A stretch of DNA of 37,106 bases from Candidatus Kerfeldbacteria bacterium (GTDB lineage: Bacteria; Patescibacteriota; Patescibacteriia; SBBC01; CAIJZX01): NCBI GenBank assembly GCA_903825245.1, contig CAIJZX010000020.1, forward strand, positions 1 to 37,106, in the 5' to 3' direction. Below are positions 1-7,084 of the stretch, in pieces. Position numbers and translations under genes: made by a program. The notes beneath the pieces are model-generated. The model ran no database searches. It worked only from the letters and a program-made list of their open reading frames with translations, and was not told the DNA's origin. Each line of letters begins with the position of its first letter. Within the stretch, counting starts at the first letter, position 1.

Positions 1-189
1 CTCCATGCCGGTTTCCGTATTCGCGAGATTGCAATTCCCACGCGGTACTTTAAAGAAGCATCGAGTATAAACTTTCGTCGAAGCACAACCTACGGCCTGC
101 AGTTTCTTCTTACTCTTGGACGCTATGTTCTCCATCGAACGAAAATTCGACCCAACCAGCTTTTTGCGCCGGTCAGTATTGAAAACTAG
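1..189 (+). CDS. Glycosyltransferase family 2, C-terminal end (partial)
   Basis: Open in frame 1 from the window edge to TAG at 187-189, giving 62 codons of a C-terminus. The text IPTRYFKEASSINFRRS followed by TTYGLQFL matches the conserved tail of DPM1-like family 2 glycosyltransferases, which transfer a sugar from a nucleotide donor to polyprenyl phosphate or another acceptor at the inner membrane face. The catalytic GT-A domain lies outside the window, so substrate cannot be inferred. The next gene overlaps its end, so they are probably one operon. Polyprenyl-phosphate sugars made by such enzymes are the usual donors of GT39 enzymes, which fits the two GT39-like genes downstream. Confidence 0.8.
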   Translation, partial: LHAGFRIREIAIPTRYFKEASSINFRRSTTYGLQFLLTLGRYVLHRTKIRPNQLFAPVSIEN

Positions 190-1759
190 CCTCATTCTGC
201 TTGTCTGCGCACTCTTAATCGGAGGTTTTTTACGTCTCTATCACCTCGATCAAAACCCGCAAGGTATTCATCCCGACGAGGCGCTCTATGGGTATGAGGG
301 GTGGTCGATTATGACCACTGGTTGCGATACCCGACACACCGGTTGCCCACCAATTTACCTCAAAGGTTACAGCACTGATTGGGATAACCGAACCAGCATC
401 TTGTACCCATATATGTTCGCCCTGCTTTGGCGCGTATTTCCCATGACGTTATTTTTTCTCCGATTTCCCTCGGTAGTTTTTGGAACAGCCTTGATAGCGC
501 TGACATATGTTTTTGGTCGACAGCTGTTTCCCGACAAAAAAAATATTGCCGGTATCGCATCCCTGATCGTCGCGATTTCGCCGACGGCAATAGCTTGGAG
601 TCGGCTTGCCCACGACCCGATTAGTATGCCACTCTTCTGCCTGGCAATTGCCCTAACAATTCTAGGAACACCGCGCCGACCATGGCTCTGGATTGTGGCC
701 GCGAGCTTACTAGCACTTGGTATGTATGGCTACCAACCTTTTAAGGCTGTCGGTCCATTGGTTTTCCTCCTTAGTTTTTGGTACATTAAACCACGCCTAC
801 AGCGACTTCCGTGGCGCTGGATCGTCCCCGCAATTCTCATCGGCCTACTTCTCGCCGGACCATTTCTTTACAACCAGATCGTCAACTGGTCAATTGTGCA
901 ACGCGATTATAATTTGCTTAGCATTTTCCAACCCGACTCTGCTACGACATGGTACTCATTTATGGCCTGGAACGCCTGGCAACTGCTATGGCAAGCTATT
1001 TCTAATCCAGCCATTTCTCTTATTGTTGTTCCCATCTTCGCCGTATTAGGTTTTTTCTTTCGGACGAAAAAAAATTCGAGAGCGGTATGGTTTTTGGCTC
1101 TGTGGTGTATGGTTGCGATACTTCCAGCGTTGATTACTATGTGGGAGCCAGGAAAAAACGAGGTCCAGTCACGAACATTAGGTTTAGTTGGCCCCTTGGA
1201 ACTATTGGCTAGTTTAGGATTGGTATGGTTTTGGCAAACAGTTATCCATGTCCAGCCACATCGGCAGCGAAGAATGAGCGCTGCTGTACTGATTGTAGCT
1301 CTGATCGGAAGTGTTGTATTTTCCGGATGGGTAAATCATCAGCCAAACCGCGGCGGATGGTGTTGTTTCGTCTTGGGTGGCATGGAAAAAGTAATTAGCA
1401 CTGTTCAAGAACCTCGCTATGAATCGCGACCGGTGGTGATTGATCGTTTTAACTTTATGCAAAGCATGAATCTACTATGGAATGCAAAAATCCCTCCCGT
1501 CGACCTTCTACAGCCATCTACTCGTTGGAGCACATGGATAAGCGATACTACTCACACCCAGCTTGTTACCCACGTTGACCGGTATACACTTTGCGAGGTC
1601 GAAACATGCTACCAACCAAACGACAACGCACTCTATGTTGTCCCCAGTGATAAATTGACGAATCTTCCAACGGTTGCCACCTTCACGTTGTACGCCTGGC
1701 TACACACATACCACTGGAAGATTGTTGATAATGCCTCGCCGCCAAGCTTAGCGCCTTAA
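125..1759 (+). CDS. GT39/PMT-like multi-pass membrane glycosyltransferase (copy 1)
   Basis: About 544 residues with roughly a dozen hydrophobic segments. An N-terminal transmembrane helix is followed by an external loop with the motif HPDE (about residues 49-52 from this ATG), resembling the acidic catalytic loop of ArnT/PMT-type transferases, which use polyprenyl-phosphate sugars as donors. The loop also holds two cysteines in TTGCDTRHTGCPP that could form a disulfide. A soluble region follows the last helix. The start is uncertain: ATG 125 lies inside the end of the GT2 gene, TTG 116 is possible, and TTG 179 would leave only an 11-base overlap and begins right at the first helix. No Shine-Dalgarno sequence is visible. 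It is clearly paralogous to the gene at 1992. The exact acceptor (lipid, protein or glycan) is unknown. Confidence 0.85.
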   Translation: MFSIERKFDPTSFLRRSVLKTSLILLVCALLIGGFLRLYHLDQNPQGIHPDEALYGYEGWSIMTTGCDTRHTGCPPIYLKGYSTDWDNRTSILYPYMFALLWRVFPMTLFFLRFPSVVFGTALIALTYVFGRQLFPDKKNIAGIASLIVAISPTAIAWSRLAHDPISMPLFCLAIALTILGTPRRPWLWIVAASLLALGMYGYQPFKAVGPLVFLLSFWYIKPRLQRLPWRWIVPAILIGLLLAGPFLYNQIVNWSIVQRDYNLLSIFQPDSATTWYSFMAWNAWQLLWQAISNPAISLIVVPIFAVLGFFFRTKKNSRAVWFLALWCMVAILPALITMWEPGKNEVQSRTLGLVGPLELLASLGLVWFWQTVIHVQPHRQRRMSAAVLIVALIGSVVFSGWVNHQPNRGGWCCFVLGGMEKVISTVQEPRYESRPVVIDRFNFMQSMNLLWNAKIPPVDLLQPSTRWSTWISDTTHTQLVTHVDRYTLCEVETCYQPNDNALYVVPSDKLTNLPTVATFTLYAWLHTYHWKIVDNASPPSLAP

Positions 1760-1786
1760 TATCGGCGTCCCAGTAAAAAATTACAA

Positions 1787-1816
1787 TATTCGCCCGTGGC
1801 GAATACCGCGGTATTC
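1787..1816. repeat. Alternative hairpins in the spacer between the two GT39-like genes
   Basis: TATTCGCC (1787-1794), a 3-base loop and GGCGAATA (1798-1805) form a perfect 8-bp stem. Bases 1801-1816 are also a perfect 16-base palindrome, GAATACCGCGGTATTC. The two structures share GAATA and so exclude each other. There is no T-run, so this is not an ordinary terminator. The remaining spacer to 1991 holds a -10-like TACACT near 1836 and nothing else that can be supported. Confidence 0.5.
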
Positions 1817-1991
1817 AGTTTACACAAACTCTTGTACACTAAAACTTATGAGCACGCCGTTGATTCAGAAACGCAGGATAACGAAAAATGTACCGAGCAC
1901 AACATATTGGTTGTATACGATGGTAATCTGTAGCAAACGATAAACAAACAAAATATAAACCCATGGAAACCCCTCAAGAGACATCGAATGC

Positions 1992-3545
1992 ATGAAAAGT
2001 AGTACCTGGTTACTCATTGTAGCGGTTGTTGTCGGCCTAACAGTACGTGGATGGCATATCAACAACATCGGCTATGGACTTCACCCGGACGAAGTTATTA
2101 ATAGCTATGAAGGGCTTTCCATCGCCACAACTGGCTGTGACGTTCGCCACACTGGTTGCCCACCGTTATATTTGAAAGGATACAGTACGCAGTGGGATAA
2201 TCGAACCAGCGTATTGTATCCATATCTTTTTTCGTTGTTATTACGGGTGGTGCCAATGAATACATTCTGGGTGCGACTACCGTCGTTGTTGGCGGGGGTT
2301 GGCGTGATATTCCTAGTATTTCTCGTTGGTCGACAAATTTTTCCGAAACGACCAACAGCCGCCGGATGGGCGGCTATCTTAGTGGCGCTATCGCCAATCG
2401 GTATAAGTTGGAGCCGGGTCGGGCACGATCCAATACTGGTACCGTTTTTTTCTGCACTAATCGTCTACAGCCTGCTGCGGTCGCGGGCGTCGCCGCGGTG
2501 GTTGCTCCTAACCATGTGCACTTTAGCCATTGGATTATACGGCTACCAAACATTCAAGGTTGTTGGACTGGGCGTAACAGTGGCAACCTGGCTGATGTTT
2601 CGACCGACGTGGAACCGACAGTACAAGCAATGGTTCCTTACCTCACTAATCGTCAGTGCTTGCCTTGTCCTACCATTCCTAGTAAACCAGCTAAGCAATT
2701 GGACGATTGTTCAGCGACAGTTTACTCTTATTGCTATTTGGAACTGGCCATCCCCAATACTCCAAACCGTGCTCGAGTTTGGGCAGGTGCTGTTTCATTG
2801 GTTCCTCAATCCATTTTTATCATGCCTTGTCGTTTTTCCTTTCTTCATCTTTGCGCTTGTCCAATATAAACGCGGTTCTCTTCGCACACTTTGCTGGTTG
2901 TTACTATGGATCGTTATTGGTATTGTTCCAGCACTCGTGACGATATGGCATACCGGATCGAATGAAATGCAATCACGGGCATTGGGATTGCTCGGACCGG
3001 TAGAGCTGCTGGCCGGGTTCGGCATCGCCGTATTTATCGAACGAGCTTCTGGTTTGTTTGGTAGTACCAGGTGGGCTAGAGGTATCATCTACAGTGGCAT
3101 TGCCGCTGTACTCACTGGTGCCGGAATACTCTCTGGAGTGTGCAACCAGGCGACACCCGCATGGTCTAGTCTAACAATTACCGGCGTCGACCAACCACTC
3201 GCCTGGTTACAACAGAAAAAATATTCCGACCGACCAGTGGTGATGAATCTGTATAGTTTTACCCAACCATATGCTCTTGCCTGGCGCGAACGCATTCCAC
3301 CGGTTGAACTTCAACAAACGTCTGCAAAATGGCAAGAAATGGTTTGGAAAAGTAACAGCGTAGCTCAATATCCCTCTATCGTGGGACGTTTCACCTTCTG
3401 CAAGACATCGGATTGCTGGAAAGCGCATGATGGGCGCCTCTATGTTCTTCCCGCCGAAGAACAGTCTCAACTTCTACCACTCTACACTTTTCAAATACAT
3501 ATTGGAACATATACTGATACGTGGAAAATAATCGACAATCAGTAA
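1992..3545 (+). CDS. GT39/PMT-like multi-pass membrane glycosyltransferase (copy 2)
   Basis: 517 residues with the same plan as the preceding gene: an N-terminal helix, an external loop with HPDE at residues 31-34, the paired cysteines of TTGCDVRHTGCPP, the motif LKGYSTQWDNRTS, further helices and a C-terminal extracytoplasmic region. The start ATG 1992 places the first helix directly at the N-terminus; no Shine-Dalgarno sequence is seen. The two copies are strongly alike around the presumed catalytic loop and diverge elsewhere, as expected of an old tandem duplication with different acceptors or donors. The protein is predicted to sit in the cytoplasmic membrane and use polyprenyl-linked sugars. 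The substrate cannot be read from the sequence. Confidence 0.87.
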   Translation: MKSSTWLLIVAVVVGLTVRGWHINNIGYGLHPDEVINSYEGLSIATTGCDVRHTGCPPLYLKGYSTQWDNRTSVLYPYLFSLLLRVVPMNTFWVRLPSLLAGVGVIFLVFLVGRQIFPKRPTAAGWAAILVALSPIGISWSRVGHDPILVPFFSALIVYSLLRSRASPRWLLLTMCTLAIGLYGYQTFKVVGLGVTVATWLMFRPTWNRQYKQWFLTSLIVSACLVLPFLVNQLSNWTIVQRQFTLIAIWNWPSPILQTVLEFGQVLFHWFLNPFLSCLVVFPFFIFALVQYKRGSLRTLCWLLLWIVIGIVPALVTIWHTGSNEMQSRALGLLGPVELLAGFGIAVFIERASGLFGSTRWARGIIYSGIAAVLTGAGILSGVCNQATPAWSSLTITGVDQPLAWLQQKKYSDRPVVMNLYSFTQPYALAWRERIPPVELQQTSAKWQEMVWKSNSVAQYPSIVGRFTFCKTSDCWKAHDGRLYVLPAEEQSQLLPLYTFQIHIGTYTDTWKIIDNQ

Positions 3546-3575
3546 TTTGCGACAATACCAATAACGCAGTAGAAT

Positions 3576-4145
3576 ATGAACATGGGCGTAGACGCAAAAG
3601 AACAAAGTTTCCTTGATCCGAGTATCATCCTGGACCACCTCGGTGTTCAACCCGGTATGTGGGTAGGGGATTTTGGCGTCGGTGCCGGCGGTCACTTTGT
3701 GACCCCCATCGCTACCGCGGTCGGAACCGATGGCGGCGTGATTATGTTCGATGTGCTGAGGTCGGCGCTATCGGGGGCGATGAGTCGTGCAAAACTATCC
3801 GGCGTCGGAAATTACCGCGCGGTCTGGACGAATTTAGAAGTCTATGAGGGCGCTCCCGGGGTCAGCGATAACGCACTTGATGCTGGAATTCTCATCAACG
3901 TCCTCCACCAAAGCACCGCCGCTAAAGATATGCTGGCTGAAATTCACCGCATGCTGAAGCCCGGCGCGCGGTTACTGATTGCTGATTGGAAAAAAGAAAT
4001 ACAATCACCGATCGCCCCGCCGATAGAACGACGACTCGCGGACGGCTACGTTGAACGCCTAGCCCAAGAGGTTGGTTTCGCTCTACTAGAACGGTTTTCA
4101 TTCGGCCCTTATTATTGGGGCTTAGTGCTCGTCAAAAACTCATGA
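3576..4145 (+). CDS. Class I SAM-dependent methyltransferase
   Basis: 189 residues with a Rossmann-type methyltransferase fold. Motif I is VGDFGVGAGG at residues 30-39, the SAM glycine loop in slightly unusual form. Later come DAGILINVLHQS (motif IV region) and MLKPGARLLIADWKKE, the post-II segment typical of UbiE/type 11 methyltransferases. The end, PYYWGLVLVKNS, is the usual C-terminal strand. ATG 3576 is 30 bases after the preceding gene, and a second in-frame ATG lies at 3582. The TGA overlaps the ATG of the next gene as ATGA, which suggests translational coupling. The methyl acceptor is unknown; position next to glycosyltransferases only hints at envelope work. Confidence 0.85.
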   Translation: MNMGVDAKEQSFLDPSIILDHLGVQPGMWVGDFGVGAGGHFVTPIATAVGTDGGVIMFDVLRSALSGAMSRAKLSGVGNYRAVWTNLEVYEGAPGVSDNALDAGILINVLHQSTAAKDMLAEIHRMLKPGARLLIADWKKEIQSPIAPPIERRLADGYVERLAQEVGFALLERFSFGPYYWGLVLVKNS

Positions 4146-4591
4146 CTAAAAAAAGAGTTTGGAGTATTATTTCGGCCACAGTGTCCGTTATAATCATTTT
4201 TTACGGTTGCTTATGGATTTATGCAGAAATAATCCGGCCACGTCAAAAAGCGTATTTTCTGCCTACCAGCACCACGTTAACATACCAAGGAAGCACAGTA
4301 AGAGTGTCTTGTCACCGCGATGCGGATTGCGAACTGATAAATCCTGAAGCCGATTATCGAACCTGTTTCCCTCGAATCTACTGTGGTCCAAGTGGACCCT
4401 CAACACGGGCAGTCAACGCAACAGCCTGGGCATCATTGGCAAAGAAAAATAATTTTGTTGACTCAAGCCTCTGTCAACAAGAGGATGAGAAACAATACCC
4501 TGGCATTGCAGATACTATGTGCACCGGTGGTATTGTTGCCGAAGCGCGTTGTTCGTTCGGTAAATGTATTGCTATCCAATTAGTGCCGTAG
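4142..4591 (+). CDS. Single-pass membrane protein with Cys-rich external domain
   Basis: 149 residues. A basic N-terminus (MTKKRVW) is followed by one hydrophobic helix (about residues 8-27), then a predicted extracytoplasmic domain with eight cysteines (SC, DC, TC, YC, LC, MC, RC, KC), enough for four disulfides. The start is ATG 4142, overlapping the upstream TGA as ATGA. A TTG start at 4115 is possible in frame but would prefix nine unrelated residues. No family is recognised. The even cysteine count and outside location make it a plausible client of the Dsb-type proteins encoded at 5286-5840 and 13907-14635, but that is inference. Confidence 0.7.
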   Translation: MTKKRVWSIISATVSVIIIFYGCLWIYAEIIRPRQKAYFLPTSTTLTYQGSTVRVSCHRDADCELINPEADYRTCFPRIYCGPSGPSTRAVNATAWASLAKKNNFVDSSLCQQEDEKQYPGIADTMCTGGIVAEARCSFGKCIAIQLVP

Positions 4592-4595
4592 GAAA

Positions 4596-4940
4596 ATGCC
4601 TTCATCACGTCAGAAATTTGGCACCCAAGCTGAGGATCGCGCGGCGCAGTTTTTGCAATCCAAAGGATTTACCATTCTCGATCGGCACGTCACATCGCGA
4701 TACGGTGAAATTGATTTACTCGCTGAAGACCAGGATACGGTTGTCGCCGTCGAAGTGAAGGCGCGTCGAAGCACCGCGTTCGGTCGTGCCATCGAAGCGA
4801 TTACTCCCACGAAGTACGAAAAGATTGCCGCCGCGCTTCACGACACACTCGAACAACGCGGTTGGCAGAATCGTCCATATCGCATCGACGCCGTGACTAT
4901 CGACGGCGCGGTTATTGAACATCATCCGTCAATCGGCTAA
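4596..4940 (+). CDS. yraN: YraN/UPF0102 family nuclease-fold protein
   Basis: 114 residues, normal length for UPF0102. The hallmark runs are FGTQAEDRAAQFL near the start, then GEIDLLAED and VVAVEVKARRS, the E-x-D...E-V-K pattern of the restriction-endonuclease-like (PD-(D/E)XK/Holliday-junction resolvase) fold, followed by FGRAIEAITPTKYEKI. The fold is known but the cellular role is poorly defined; links to DNA recombination or repair are proposed for the family. ATG 4596 is preceded by TAGGAAA, a modest Shine-Dalgarno-like sequence overlapping the stop of the previous gene, which lies four bases upstream. Confidence 0.9.
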   Translation: MPSSRQKFGTQAEDRAAQFLQSKGFTILDRHVTSRYGEIDLLAEDQDTVVAVEVKARRSTAFGRAIEAITPTKYEKIAAALHDTLEQRGWQNRPYRIDAVTIDGAVIEHHPSIG

Positions 4941-4968
4941 ACCCGCTCTTTCACTTTGGAGGAAGCAT

Positions 4969-5175
4969 ATGCCACGACATTGTGGAATTCTTGGCGGACG
5001 GCGATTACTGATTCCGGAATTCTGTTCCTGTCCCTGCCACAAGATGGTTCCGGTGCCGGACACATCCAAACAATGCTGTCCGTGCATCAAGTGCCCGCAC
5101 TGCAACCAACCGATTACTCCGCAAAGGTATGATGACCACGTAACTCTGTGCGGCATCAAACACGGTACACTATAA
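4969..5175 (+). CDS. 68-residue Cys-rich putative zinc-binding protein
   Basis: ATG 4969 follows GGAGGAAGC, a strong Shine-Dalgarno sequence, which decides this start over longer in-frame options. The product has eleven cysteines, including the knuckle-like groups CSCPCH, CCPCIKCPHC and a final HVTLC. The spacing CxxC...CxxC resembles zinc-ribbon knuckles, so zinc binding is likely. It has no signal peptide, is not recognised as a named family, and its function is unknown. It stands alone with its own terminator (5183-5209), one of several small genes here with strong ribosome binding sites. Confidence 0.75.
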   Translation: MPRHCGILGGRRLLIPEFCSCPCHKMVPVPDTSKQCCPCIKCPHCNQPITPQRYDDHVTLCGIKHGTL

Positions 5176-5182
5176 AACAACT

Positions 5183-5209
5183 GAGCACAGAATTCCTGGG
5201 CTCGTTTTT
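5183..5209 (+). terminator. Rho-independent terminator of the Cys-rich gene
   Basis: GAGC, one mismatch, CAG, a 5-base loop, CTG, one mismatch, GCTC, then GTTTTT. It lies eight bases after the stop at 5175. Confidence 0.6.
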
Positions 5210-5242
5210 CTCCCCCCCCACCAATCGCCATAATGCTGAAAT

Positions 5243-5269
5243 AAAAAAAGAATGCACGTTCGTGTATTC
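5243..5269 (-). terminator. Rho-independent terminator of the dsbB-like gene
   Basis: On the minus strand, GAAT, one mismatch, CACG, AA loop, CGTG, one mismatch, ATTC, then a run of seven T. It follows the stop of the gene at 5286. An outer inverted repeat CACCAATCG (5219-5227) / CGATTGGTG (5272-5280) encloses it. Confidence 0.6.
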
Positions 5270-5285
5270 GTCGATTGGTGTGGGG

Positions 5286-5840
5286 CTATTCTTGTTCGCT
5301 TGTGGCGTCGTTTGAATTCTTGGTAAGCAATCCAGCTACAAAGATCATGGCAAATCCCGTCAGCGCCATCACCGGAATCGTAATGTAGCCGAATTCGAGG
5401 AAGTTCTTTTGCGCACAGGAAATCGCGAAGCCGGTTGTCGAACACGGTACCAACGCGGAGCCGCCGTATTGCAGATATGTTTGGTAGAGGGAAATAATAA
5501 AACCAATTCCCGAGAGCACGAGAAGTTGCATTCGGACGTCACGGTTTTTTTTCATCATCGCTAATCCGACCAACACTACTTGTGGGTACATGACGATGCG
5601 CTGGTACCAACACAACTCGCACGGCGGAAATTTCGCTATTTCGGAAAAGTAGAGTGAACCAAAGATTGCCCCGAACAAAGCCAGCAACGCCCCGGGTAAA
5701 GCGTACTCAGCGGCAAAGCTGTAGACACCTTTCAATGCCGTTTTTCGCCACGGCAAACCCACGACATACAATACCAGTAACGCCTGGCCAACAATGACCA
5801 GTCCGGCAATTGCTTTTGTCATGACATCGATAGAAATCAT
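5286..5840 (-). CDS. DsbB/BdbC-like disulfide oxidoreductase
   Basis: 184 residues with about four or five membrane helices. The first external cysteine pair is CELC (C74, C77 from this start) in PPCELCWYQRIVMYP, the signature of DsbB/BdbC proteins, which reoxidise a DsbA-like partner and pass electrons to a quinone. The second pair is C133 and C142. The end, ITIPVMALTGF, is also typical. The start ATG 5840 is chosen because an extended -10 (TGC-TACACT, minus strand, 5847-5855) ends six bases before it, giving an essentially leaderless mRNA. A longer in-frame ORF to 5894 would read through that promoter. The likely partner, a DsbA-like protein, is at 13907-14635. Confidence 0.9.
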   Translation of the reverse strand: MISIDVMTKAIAGLVIVGQALLVLYVVGLPWRKTALKGVYSFAAEYALPGALLALFGAIFGSLYFSEIAKFPPCELCWYQRIVMYPQVVLVGLAMMKKNRDVRMQLLVLSGIGFIISLYQTYLQYGGSALVPCSTTGFAISCAQKNFLEFGYITIPVMALTGFAMIFVAGLLTKNSNDATSEQE

Positions 5841-5846
5841 GGTCGC

Positions 5847-5855
5847 AGTGTAGCA
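5847..5855 (-). promoter_or_regulatory. Extended -10 promoter of the dsbB-like gene
   Basis: On the minus strand, TGC followed by TACACT ends at 5847. Transcription would begin at about 5840, the A of the ATG. No good -35 is visible, consistent with reliance on the TGn extension. Confidence 0.5.
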
Positions 5856-5958
5856 CAACCGAGAAAAAAGAAAAATCGGGGGCTGAATTGACACCCCACA
5901 ACGGAAGTATTAGGGTCTATATGTTTGATACCGAACTTTCGCTATAACACCAAAGGAT

Positions 5959-6462
5959 ATGAAAATGAAAAAACGATATACGGTCGTCTTTCTCGCGGAT
6001 CAATATCCGCCCAAACAATTGCTCCTTTTACAGCGAGGAGCGGATCGGCCATTCGCCCCGAATCGATTTACCGGCATCGGCGGGAAAATCGAGCTAGGCG
6101 AAAATCCAAAAGTTGCCGCACTTCGTGAATTGATGGAGGAAACGCAACCACCAATTACCGACATACCAATTGTCGAGTTCGGCCGAGTGATTATCAATGA
6201 TAACCAAATCATCCACTACTACGCCGGCCTTAACGATGGCCACCCACTCCCGAGCTCGAACGAAGGCACGCTCTTCCGCACACCGATCAACGAGGTGTTT
6301 GCAACAAACCTTATTCCGACGACGCGATGGTTCATGGAAAAGTGGGCCGAACGATTGTGGGACATAACGAAACCTTTCACCATGTACCTCTCTCGATTTG
6401 GTGACATCGACAGTCGTGCAGAAGATGTTCGTGTGGTGGAGGGACTAGAGGATCTTCCGTAG
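5959..6462 (+). CDS. NUDIX hydrolase (MTH1/MutT-like)
   Basis: 167 residues with a Nudix box starting GGKIELGENPKVAALRE and continuing LMEET. It fits GX5EX7REUXEE, with Gln in place of the usual Gly near the end. The upstream FTGIGGKIELGE and the aromatic C-terminal region (WFMEKWAERLW) resemble MTH1-like 8-oxo-purine nucleotide hydrolases, which remove oxidised nucleotides from the pool. Specificity is inferred, not shown. ATG 5959 follows AAAGGAT; a second ATG is two codons later. A -10-like TATAAC (5943-5948) lies just upstream, making the leader very short. It is a single gene between the dsbB-like gene on the other strand and a repeat element. Confidence 0.88.
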   Translation: MKMKKRYTVVFLADQYPPKQLLLLQRGADRPFAPNRFTGIGGKIELGENPKVAALRELMEETQPPITDIPIVEFGRVIINDNQIIHYYAGLNDGHPLPSSNEGTLFRTPINEVFATNLIPTTRWFMEKWAERLWDITKPFTMYLSRFGDIDSRAEDVRVVEGLEDLP

Positions 6463-6546
6463 TATATCGGGGCAGTCGAAAGACCGTCCCGCTTTTAATA
6501 CATAGCGCGGCATGAGAATATCAAGTTGTCCCGGAGGGGGGATTTG

Positions 6547-6650
6547 CCCAGCACCACAATAGCGATGACATAATCCCGGAATAAGTACTCGTAGTTTGCA
6601 AACAACACACCCCTTCGAAAAACCCATATATTCTCTATTGTGGTGCTGGG
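6547..6650. repeat. 104-bp element with 16-bp perfect terminal inverted repeats (family E, copy 1)
   Basis: CCCAGCACCACAATAG (6547-6562) is the exact reverse complement of 6635-6650. A related copy lies at 20496-20594. The interiors differ but share GCGAT next to the left arm, then CCGGA and TGCAAA. There is no ORF inside. The right arm ends one base before the -35 of the csoR promoter. It could be a miniature inverted-repeat element or a structured RNA. The rest of the 6463-6772 gap holds the csoR promoter, its operator and a short leader. Confidence 0.7.
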
Positions 6651-6651
6651 T

Positions 6652-6697
6652 TTGCTATTATCTCTGTGTACAAGTATAATCCCCCTAGAGGGGATTA
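6652..6697 (+). promoter_or_regulatory. csoR promoter with overlapping CsoR-type operator
   Basis: TTGCTA (6652-6657), a 17-base spacer and TATAAT (6675-6680). TAATCCCC (6677-6684), five bases and GGGGATTA (6690-6697) form a perfect inverted repeat covering the -10 and the start region. A/T-flanked C-tract/G-tract dyads of this form are the known operator type of CsoR/FrmR-family repressors. Binding here would block the promoter, giving autoregulation that copper relieves. The leader to 6772 contains a further imperfect hairpin, GTTATCC pairing with GGATAAC. Confidence 0.75.
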
Positions 6698-6772
6698 GGG
6701 TTATCCTCACCCTCGCCCCCATATCCCCCCACCCCTATCTGTGAATAGCGGAGTGGATAACAAGAAACCCCT

Positions 6773-7039
6773 ATGAAACAAGGACCAGACAAACGTTCGG
6801 GTGTCGATCATCGCCTCGCCATCATTGCCGGCCACCTGCGGAAAGTCCACAGCATGGTTGACGAAGGCGCCAACTGCATCGACATTATCCACCAGTCGCA
6901 GGCTATCCAGCAGGCGCTCAAAAAGTTCGATCAGCAGATCCTCGCCCAGCACCTGCGCAGTTGCGTCGCCCGAGATTTGAAGAGCGGCAACCCCGACAAA
7001 GTGACCGCCGAACTGGTCGATGTTTTCGGTCGCGTCTAA
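6773..7039 (+). CDS. csoR: CsoR-family metal-sensing repressor
   Basis: 88 residues, usual length for the all-helical CsoR/RcnR/FrmR family (DUF156). VDHRLAIIAGHLRKVHSMV is the conserved first helix. The Cu(I) ligand set of CsoR is present as C35, H60 and C64 (NCID and QHLRSC), distinguishing it from formaldehyde and nickel sensors of the family. In known members apo-CsoR binds its operator and Cu(I) releases it. The operator at 6677-6697 directly precedes it. The start ATG 6773 fits the family N-terminus; there is no clear Shine-Dalgarno sequence. Its regulon may include the copper efflux genes at 9908-13840, although no second copy of its operator is visible there. Confidence 0.9.
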   Translation: MKQGPDKRSGVDHRLAIIAGHLRKVHSMVDEGANCIDIIHQSQAIQQALKKFDQQILAQHLRSCVARDLKSGNPDKVTAELVDVFGRV

Positions 7040-7043
7040 ACTC

Positions 7044-7052
7044 TGCTATAGT
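7044..7052 (+). promoter_or_regulatory. Extended -10 promoter of the dehydrogenase gene
   Basis: TGC-TATAGT with no clear -35. Expected start near 7059, leaving a leader of about 25 bases before ATG 7085. Confidence 0.45.
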
Positions 7053-7084
7053 GCATCACAGATAACTAACTGAACACACAACGT

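Noticed and set aside
1848-1943. A 31-codon ORF after a -10-like TACACT in the spacer between the GT39-like genes
   Set aside because: No -35, no ribosome site, no terminator and no recognisable peptide. Unlike the 28240 ORF it is not a complete transcription unit.
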